Part shown: piece by piece, positions 58,067 through 64,000 of the stretch
How the letters are laid out: the number at the start of each line of letters is the position of its first letter
Numbering within the stretch: position 1 is the first letter of the stretch
NCBI GenBank assembly: GCA_016196035.1
Contig: JACPYM010000022.1
Location: 1 to 64,000, forward strand
DNA from: Acidobacteriota bacterium
GTDB lineage: Bacteria > Acidobacteriota > Blastocatellia > RBC074
Length of the DNA: 64,000 nt
Reading direction: 5' to 3'
Notes under the pieces: model-generated
What the model was told of the DNA's origin: nothing
The model's input: only the letters and a program-made list of their open reading frames with translations
The model's database searches: none
Position numbers and translations under genes: made by a program

Positions 58067-60928
58067 ATGACTCCCGAACGGTATTTGGAAATCACCCGCC
58101 TCTGTCAGGCCGCGCTGGAATTGAACGCCAGCCAGCGCGCCGCTTTCCTGTCACAAGCCTGCGCCGGCGATGACGACTTACGCGGCGAAATCGAAGCGCT
58201 GCTGGCGGCGGACGCGCAAGCAAACAGTTTGATTGACAAGCCTGCGCTGGAAGTCGCCGCCAAGCTATTTGCGCGCGAACAGCGTTCACTCGCGGGCGAG
58301 CGGCTGGGCAATTATCAAGTGCTGTCGCGTTTGGGCGCGGGTGGTATGGGCGAAGTTTATTTGGCCGAAGACACGCGCCTCAAACGCAAGGTCGCGCTCA
58401 AACTGTTGCCCGCCGCGTTCACGCAGGACAGCGAGCGGGTCAGCCGCTTTGAACAGGAAGCACAAGCCGCCTCGGCGCTCAATCATCCAAACATCCTGAC
58501 GATTTATGATTTCGGCCAGACGGCCACGGGGCAAGGCAGCTTGCATTACCTCGCCACCGAGTTTGTCGAAGGCCAAACGCTGCGCCAGCTTTTGCAAAGC
58601 GGGCCGCTGCCCGTCTCACCAGTCATCGAAATCGGCGTGCAATTGGCCGATGCACTGGCGGCGGCGCATCAAGCCGGGATTATTCACCGCGACATCAAAC
58701 CCGAAAACATCATGCGCCGCCCCGACGGGTACGTGAAACTGCTTGATTTCGGCCTGGCCAAATTGACCGAGAAAGCGCACTCGCCAGCCCTGACTGACCC
58801 CGGCAAGGTGATGGGGACGGTGAGTTATATGTCGCCGGAGCAGGCGCTGGGCCAACCGTTGGACGCGCGCACAGATTTATTCAGCCTGGGCGTGGTGTTG
58901 TATGAATTGCTGACCGGGGCGCATCCTTTCACCGGCGCCAGCGAGGCAGCGGTTTATGACGCGCTCTTGCGCCAGCCGCCTGCGTCTTTGCGGCAATCGC
59001 AGCCTCATTTGTCCGCCGAACTGGAATGGATTCTCAAGCGTGCGTTAGAGAAAGAGCGCGAGTTGCGGTATCAGACGGCGGCGGATTTGAAAGCGGCCTT
59101 ACTCGCGCTCAAACGCAATTCCGATGCAAACACCATCGCCGTCAACACCTCGAGCGCACAGCCTCGCGCGCCGCGCACAACCAAAAAGTTCGGACTGCTG
59201 AAAATTGCGGCGGCGCTCGTGGTGCTCATGGGCTTGGGTGTGGCTGGGCGGTGGTGGCAACGCGGCAAGCTTGAGGTGCGCAGCACTGCTACGCGCCCGC
59301 CAATTTCCTTTACCCGCCTGACTGCGCAAGCCGGGCAGGAGCTTTATCCCAGCCTTTCCCCGGATGGCAAACAACTCCTGTTTGTCGGTGACGAGTCTGG
59401 CAACCGCGACATCTGGTTGCAACGTGTGGGCGGCGCGACGGCACTCAACCTGACGCGCGATTGCATCGCGGAAGACACGCAACCCGCATTTTCGCCCGAT
59501 GGTGAACAAATCGCGTTTCGCTCGGAACGCGACGGCGGCGGCATCTTTTTGATGGGTGCGACCGGTGAGAACCTGCGACGGCTGACCCATCAGGGATTCA
59601 ATCCTGCCTGGTCGCCCGCAGGCAACGAGATTGTGTATGCCACCGGCTATTTCACCGATGTGCCTAATAATCGCAGTGCGCCGCCCAGTGCGTTGCACGT
59701 CCTCAATGTGCAGACAGGCACGACCCGCCAGTTGATTGAGGGTGACGCCGTGCAGCCCAACTGGTCGCCACACGGTCAGCGCATCGCGTACTGGGGGATT
59801 CATCGCGGCGGCCAGCGCGACATTTGGACGGTTCCCGCAGCGGGTGGCGTGCCTGTGCAAGTGACCAATGATGGTTCGGTCAATTGGAATCCGGTCTGGT
59901 CGCCCGATGGCCGTTATCTTTACTTTGCCAGTGACCGTGGCGGCAGCATGAATCTGTGGCGCGTGCCACTAGACGAACCGACCGGCCAAGTGCAGGACGC
60001 GCCCGAACCGGTGACGACGCCTGCCACCTATAGCGGCTTCATCAGCTTTGCGCGCGATGGCCGGCATCTGGTTTATGTGGAATCGAACTATCAAGTCAAT
60101 TTGCAGGAAGTGGCTTTTGACCCCGTGAAGCTGCGCGTCGGCGGGACGCCGCAATGGATCACGCGCGGCGCGCGCATCGCCACGCAACAGCATGTTTCGC
60201 CGGATCAGCAATGGCTCGTCTTTGATTCACTGGGCAATCGGCAGGAAGACCTCTTCATCGTCCGCCGTGATGGCAGCGGTTTGCGCCAATTGACGAACGA
60301 CCCGTTCAAGGAGCGTGCGCCGCGCTGGTCGCCGGATGGCAGGCACATCCTCTTTTTCACGGATCGCACGGGCCGCTATGAGCTGTGGCAGATTAACGCG
60401 GACGGCAGCGATGCCAAGCAATTGACCTTTACAACCGGGTCACAGATTCAAATGCCGCAATGGTCACCCGACGGACGCACCATTCTGTGCAGCTTGCAAA
60501 ATCAACCACCGTTTCTGATGGACCCGGCGATTCCCTGGGCACAGCAAACACCGCAAGCGCTCCCGGCCAAAGGCTTCCCGGAAAATTTTTTGGTTTCATC
60601 CTGGTCAGCCGACGGACGGAAGTTGATCGGCTATCGCAACGGCATTTTTACTTACACGTTCGCCACGCAGCAATATGAACGGCTGGCCGATGCCGGCTAC
60701 CTCCCCATCTGGCTCAATGACAATCGTCATGCGCTCTTTATCGCCACAGACAAACTCAACCTGCTCGACACCCAGACCCGGCAAATCATCGAAGTCCTCT
60801 CCGTTGCGCCGCGGCTGCTGAAATTTATCTCTGTCTCCAAAGATAACCGATTCATCAGCCTGAGCGTGGATACCAGCGAAGCCGACATCTGGCTGGCGGC
60901 GCTCACAGAAACACCTGCTCCCAAATAA
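58067..60928 (+). CDS. Ser/Thr protein kinase with C-terminal PD40/WD40-like propeller
   Basis: The 953-residue protein has a short N-terminal helical region followed by a kinase domain at about 82-350: glycine loop GAGGMGEV (90-97), K112, HRDIKPEN with D209, DFG at 227-229 and MSPEQA activation segment. A membrane helix at about 375-394 leads to an outer domain with at least seven PD40 (TolB-like) repeats of the form 'P.WSPDG..I.F.S.R.G...LW'. All catalytic residues are present. It is thus a transmembrane receptor kinase with an extracytoplasmic propeller sensor. It is 9 bases from the sigma factor gene and probably regulates it. Confidence 0.93.
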   Translation: MTPERYLEITRLCQAALELNASQRAAFLSQACAGDDDLRGEIEALLAADAQANSLIDKPALEVAAKLFAREQRSLAGERLGNYQVLSRLGAGGMGEVYLAEDTRLKRKVALKLLPAAFTQDSERVSRFEQEAQAASALNHPNILTIYDFGQTATGQGSLHYLATEFVEGQTLRQLLQSGPLPVSPVIEIGVQLADALAAAHQAGIIHRDIKPENIMRRPDGYVKLLDFGLAKLTEKAHSPALTDPGKVMGTVSYMSPEQALGQPLDARTDLFSLGVVLYELLTGAHPFTGASEAAVYDALLRQPPASLRQSQPHLSAELEWILKRALEKERELRYQTAADLKAALLALKRNSDANTIAVNTSSAQPRAPRTTKKFGLLKIAAALVVLMGLGVAGRWWQRGKLEVRSTATRPPISFTRLTAQAGQELYPSLSPDGKQLLFVGDESGNRDIWLQRVGGATALNLTRDCIAEDTQPAFSPDGEQIAFRSERDGGGIFLMGATGENLRRLTHQGFNPAWSPAGNEIVYATGYFTDVPNNRSAPPSALHVLNVQTGTTRQLIEGDAVQPNWSPHGQRIAYWGIHRGGQRDIWTVPAAGGVPVQVTNDGSVNWNPVWSPDGRYLYFASDRGGSMNLWRVPLDEPTGQVQDAPEPVTTPATYSGFISFARDGRHLVYVESNYQVNLQEVAFDPVKLRVGGTPQWITRGARIATQQHVSPDQQWLVFDSLGNRQEDLFIVRRDGSGLRQLTNDPFKERAPRWSPDGRHILFFTDRTGRYELWQINADGSDAKQLTFTTGSQIQMPQWSPDGRTILCSLQNQPPFLMDPAIPWAQQTPQALPAKGFPENFLVSSWSADGRKLIGYRNGIFTYTFATQQYERLADAGYLPIWLNDNRHALFIATDKLNLLDTQTRQIIEVLSVAPRLLKFISVSKDNRFISLSVDTSEADIWLAALTETPAPK

Positions 60929-61342
60929 CGATGCGCCACCAACCAGAGCCTCCGGACAGCGCGCCAGTTGCGCCGCAATCGTGATTGGATTGTCAGCGCG
61001 CGCCAGCTTGTCACGAACACAAAAGCCGCTGGCCCGCACTTGCGCTTCAAACCAGGGTTGCAAAGCCCTCAAAACATCCGCCAAAGACCTCTGGCTGAGT
61101 CCCGATTCCCGGTTCCTGATTCCTGATAAACTAAAAATACCGGCTGATTGTCAATTTGTCAGGAATCGGGCGTCAGGATTCGGGAGTCAGCCAAACCGTT
61201 CGAGCGCTCTCGCTGGCGACTTTGCAAAAGCCCTGCGCTTCAAACCAACCAATGTGGCGCTGCTTTTCCACTCCCGCCTTCCGTGTTGTATCATCCGGCT
61301 TCCTACGCATCCGCTTTTATCCTCTAAAGGAGTTCGTCACCC
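60929..61342. other. Intergenic stretch with repeat-derived sequence
   Basis: About 410 bases without a gene. Two short minus-strand frames contain similar 'WFEAQ' and 'GFC' words flanking the inverted repeat, at about 61020-61060 and 61210-61260, which may be low-copy repeat arms. No functional gene is seen. Confidence 0.45.
61093..61192. repeat. Imperfect inverted repeat, same family as the one at 11374
   Basis: The arms at 61093-61128 and 61157-61192 pair with about seven mismatches over 36 bases. The left arm contains TTCCTGATTCCTGATAAACT, close to TTCCTGATTCCTGACAAGCT of the element at 11374-11469. Confidence 0.65.
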
Positions 61343-62584
61343 GTGGCAATCGTCAAACCCTTTCGCGCGTTACGCCCGCATCCGGCCCAGGCGGCGCAGG
61401 TTTCCGCCGTCCCTTACGATGTCGTCAACATTGAAGAGGCGCTCCATCTGGCGAGCGACAATCCGCTCAGCTTCCTGCGGGTCTCGCGTCCTGAAATCGA
61501 ATTGTCGGCAGGCCCCAATGGTATGGATGTATACGCCGACGCGGTTTACGCCCGCGCTGCCAGCAACTTTCAACGGTTGATCGAACAAGCGCCGCTCATC
61601 ACCGAAGCCGAGCCGAGCTTTTACATTTACCGCTTGAAGATGGGCGAGCGCACACAAACGGGTCTGGTCGCCTGCTGCGCGGTGGATGAATACGACAGCG
61701 ACATCATTCTGAAACACGAACGCACCCGCAAAGACAAAGAGGATGACCGCACGCGCCACATCCTCACCTTGCGCGCGCAAACTGGCCCCGTCTTCACCAC
61801 TTATCGCGCCGATGCGACAGTGAACACGTTGACCGAAGCCAGCACGGCCAGTGCGCCACTCTTTGATTTCGTCGCGGCGGATGGCGTCGCCCATACGATC
61901 TGGCTGGTGCCGGTCGAACAGAATGCGGCCTTCGTCAACGCCTTTGCCGAAGTCCCCAAGCTTTACATCGCCGACGGTCATCACCGCGCCAAAAGTGCCA
62001 GCCGCGCGCGCGAAGAATTGAAACAACAGAATCCGCAACACAACGGACAAGAGGAATACAACTTTTTCCAATGCGTGCTCTTCCCTGCCGACCAGTTGCA
62101 GATTCTGGCGTATAACCGCGCGGTCAAAGATTTGAATAGCTATTCGGTGCAAGAGTTTTTGAATGAAGTCGCCGGGAGCTTTGAGATCACGCCGGACGCC
62201 ACGCCCGTGCCCGCCAAACAGGCGCGCTTTGCGATGTACTTAAACGGGCGCTGGTATGGGTTGAAGTTGCGTAATGACATCACACGTTCGTTCGACATTA
62301 CTGACCAACTGGATGTGAGCGTGCTGCAAAATCATTTGCTGGCGCCGGTGCTGGCCGTGCAAGACCCGCGCACCGACAAACGTATAGACTTCATCGGCGG
62401 CATTCGCGGCGCCGCCGAGCTGGAACGCCTCGTCAACGAAGGCCAAGCTGCCGTCGCCTTCTCGCTTTTCCCGACCACGCTGGACGACCTGATGAACGTC
62501 TCGGACGCGGGCGAAATCATGCCGCCCAAATCCACCTGGTTTGAACCGAAGCTGCGCGATGGTTTGTTGAGTCACTTGATATAG
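61343..62584 (+). CDS. DUF1015 family protein
   Basis: The start is GTG at 61343 (MAIVKPFRALRP) with AAGGAG about 10 bases upstream, giving 413 residues, the normal length. Family landmarks are 'KPFRALRPHPAQAAQVSAVPYDVVN', 'ILKHERTRKDKEDDRTRHI', 'LYIADGHHRAKSASRARE' and 'IDFIGGIRGAAELERLV'. The HERT and DGHHR motifs look catalytic, but the reaction is not established. The gene is followed after 74 bases by a phosphoglycerate-dehydrogenase-like gene. This pairing with serine biosynthesis genes is seen in other bacteria and suggests a role in that pathway. Confidence 0.9.
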   Translation: MAIVKPFRALRPHPAQAAQVSAVPYDVVNIEEALHLASDNPLSFLRVSRPEIELSAGPNGMDVYADAVYARAASNFQRLIEQAPLITEAEPSFYIYRLKMGERTQTGLVACCAVDEYDSDIILKHERTRKDKEDDRTRHILTLRAQTGPVFTTYRADATVNTLTEASTASAPLFDFVAADGVAHTIWLVPVEQNAAFVNAFAEVPKLYIADGHHRAKSASRAREELKQQNPQHNGQEEYNFFQCVLFPADQLQILAYNRAVKDLNSYSVQEFLNEVAGSFEITPDATPVPAKQARFAMYLNGRWYGLKLRNDITRSFDITDQLDVSVLQNHLLAPVLAVQDPRTDKRIDFIGGIRGAAELERLVNEGQAAVAFSLFPTTLDDLMNVSDAGEIMPPKSTWFEPKLRDGLLSHLI

Positions 62585-62651
62585 GGACTAGGGGCTTGGG
62601 GTTAGGGGCTGCTGTTTGAGTTCCACCCCTAGCCTCTGCCCCCTCTTCCCT
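62583..62651. repeat. Imperfect inverted repeat of AGGGGCT units
   Basis: The left arm 62583-62610 (reiterated TAGGGGCT/TTGGGG) is partly complementary to 62625-62651 (CCCCTAG, CCCCCT). It fills the gap between the DUF1015 and serA genes. Pairing is weaker than in the other elements. Confidence 0.5.
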
Positions 62652-62658
62652 GACCTCT

Positions 62659-63861
62659 ATGAAAGTTTTGATTGCAGATAGATTCGAGCAAAGCGGCCTG
62701 GATGGCTTGGAAGCTCTCGGCTGTACGGTGATTTATAACCCCGGACTGAAAGAGGAGGGGTTGGCCAATGCGCTTTCTGAATCGCAAGCCGAAGTGCTGG
62801 TCGTGCGTTCGACCAAAGTCACCGAAGCCATGCTCGACGCCGGGCGTTTGAGCCTGGTCGTGCGCGCGGGCGCGGGCTTCAACACGATTGACGTGAAGGC
62901 AGCCTCGGCGCGCGGCATTTACGTCTCGAACTGTCCGGGCAAAAATTCGATTGCGGTGGCCGAACTGGCAATGGGTCTGCTGCTGGCGCTGGATCGGCGC
63001 ATCGCCGACAACGTCGCCGATTTGCGCGCGGGCCAGTGGAACAAGGGCGAATACGGCAAGGCGCGCGGCCTATATGGCAAAACCATCGGCCTGATCGGAC
63101 TGGGCCAAATCGGACGCGAGATGATCATGCGGGCACGCGGCTTCGGCTTGCGCGTCATCGGCTGGAGTCGCAGCCTGACGCCCGCAGCCGCCGAATTGCT
63201 GGGCATCACCTTTCGCCAAACCATCGCAGAGGTCGCCGATGACAGCGACATCCTGAGCGTGCACCTGGCGCTGACGCCCGACACGCGCGGCATCATCAAT
63301 GCCGAGGTGTTCGACGTGCTGAAACAAGGCGCCTATTTCATCAACACCTCGCGCGCCGAGGTCGTAGACCAAACCGCGCTCGCCAACGCCATCAAACACA
63401 AGGGCCTGCGGGTTGGATTGGACGTGTTTGCCACAGAACCCGCCGGGGCAACCGGCGCATTCACCGACCCCATCGTGCAATTACCGAATGTTTACGGCAC
63501 GCACCACATCGGCGCTTCGACCGAACAGGCGCAAGAGGCCATCGCCGCCGAAACCGTGCGCATCATCGGCGCGTTCAAAGAAACGGGCCGCGTGCCCAAC
63601 GTCGTCAACCTGGCTGACAGCACCCCCGCGACCAACTTGCTGGTCGTGCGCCACCGCGACCGCCCCGGCGTGCTGGCTCACGTGTTGAACGAAATTCGCG
63701 CCGCGCACATCAACGTCCAGCGCATGGAAAACATCGTCTTCGCGGGCGCGGAAGCCGCAATTGCCCGCATCGAATTGGATGGCCCCTTGCACGACGCCAC
63801 GCTGGAACGGGTGCGCGACGGCAATGAGGATATTATTGAAACAGCATTGCTTGTTCTTTGA
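62659..63861 (+). CDS. serA: D-3-phosphoglycerate dehydrogenase-like enzyme with ACT domain
   Basis: The 400-residue protein is a D-isomer 2-hydroxyacid dehydrogenase: Rossmann motif GLIGLGQIGRE, substrate 'VVRAGAGFNTIDV', catalytic Arg in 'FINTSRAEVVD', Glu in 'DVFATEP' and His in 'THHIGASTEQAQ'. The 'GTHHIGASTEQAQEAIA' end and a C-terminal ACT domain at about 325-398 ('VVRHRDRPGVLAHVLNEI') point to SerA, the first enzyme of serine synthesis, with serine feedback through ACT. The large intervening domain of long SerA is absent, as in the shorter class. Pairing with DUF1015 supports this. Other 2-hydroxyacid dehydrogenases cannot be excluded. Confidence 0.88.
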   Translation: MKVLIADRFEQSGLDGLEALGCTVIYNPGLKEEGLANALSESQAEVLVVRSTKVTEAMLDAGRLSLVVRAGAGFNTIDVKAASARGIYVSNCPGKNSIAVAELAMGLLLALDRRIADNVADLRAGQWNKGEYGKARGLYGKTIGLIGLGQIGREMIMRARGFGLRVIGWSRSLTPAAAELLGITFRQTIAEVADDSDILSVHLALTPDTRGIINAEVFDVLKQGAYFINTSRAEVVDQTALANAIKHKGLRVGLDVFATEPAGATGAFTDPIVQLPNVYGTHHIGASTEQAQEAIAAETVRIIGAFKETGRVPNVVNLADSTPATNLLVVRHRDRPGVLAHVLNEIRAAHINVQRMENIVFAGAEAAIARIELDGPLHDATLERVRDGNEDIIETALLVL

Positions 63862-63935
63862 ACCACATGCTGAAGAAGAAGAACGCTTGCAATTCAGCAA
63901 CGTGAGTAAATTCGGAGTGTTTCAACGCGAAAATC

Positions 63936-64000
63936 ATGGCTAAGCATAGGAACCGGACTATACCTAAAAGTTTTTCTCAACGGTTAGTAACTTTGATCTC
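63936..64000 (+). CDS. Possible start of a further gene, cut by the window end
   Basis: An ATG at 63936 opens a frame that stays open for 21 codons (MAKHRNRTIPKSFSQRLVTLI) to the edge. It is more AT-rich than its neighbours and has no clear ribosome-binding site. Too short to assign. Confidence 0.25.
   Translation, partial: MAKHRNRTIPKSFSQRLVTLI

Overview
The window looks like chromosomal DNA of an Acidobacteriota, probably class Blastocatellia. This is inference from gene content: three 'duplicated orphan' MacB/FtsX-type permeases of about 815 residues, an ECF-type sigma factor directly followed by a Ser/Thr kinase carrying PD40 repeats, several giant secreted modular proteins, and many unique long inverted repeats between genes. 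No rRNA, tRNA, CRISPR array or insertion sequence with an intact transposase was seen.

Layout. 0-4.5 kb: the end of a giant secreted protein, an M28 peptidase, an M20 amidohydrolase coupled to thiS, and a 990-base gap that may hold a structured RNA on the minus strand. 4.5-9.3 kb: a secreted protein with BACON, P-domain, dockerin-like and cohesin-like modules. 9.3-15 kb: small hypothetical, lipoprotein, barrel, hydrolase and membrane protein genes, all plus strand. 15-26.8 kb: a minus-strand export cluster in the order membrane-fusion protein, ATPase, permease, permease, response-regulator phosphatase, permease. 27.2-36.5 kb: two giant secreted proteins that share their N-terminal leader and a C-terminal module of about 300 residues, which is also found on the fragment at the window start. 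37-44 kb: TlpA thioredoxin, Nudix, Smr, FGE-like lipoprotein, pruA, Uma2 nuclease and a double thioredoxin. 44-56.5 kb: a 2736-residue beta-helix/Ig/FG-GAP surface protein next to a propeller-type sensor kinase, a NarL-type regulator and a lone receiver. 56.6-57.2 kb: decayed thioredoxin and FG-GAP fragments. 57.4-64 kb: sigma factor plus kinase, then DUF1015 plus serA.

How it fits together. The four complete giant secreted genes occupy about 22 kb, a third of the window. They appear assembled by shuffling a few modules (propeller-like, P-domain, HYR, FG-GAP and the shared C-terminal module), and two gene fragments look like debris of the same process. Superimposed on this are long, often perfect inverted repeats at most intergenic junctions, including every junction of the export cluster from 15.0 to 25.6 kb. 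Two pairs of these repeats resemble each other, so they look like mobile REP/MITE-like families. One further repeat-like sequence appears to lie inside a coding region, where it forms the linker between two fused thioredoxin domains. The best candidates for something undescribed are the shared C-terminal module and the repeat elements.
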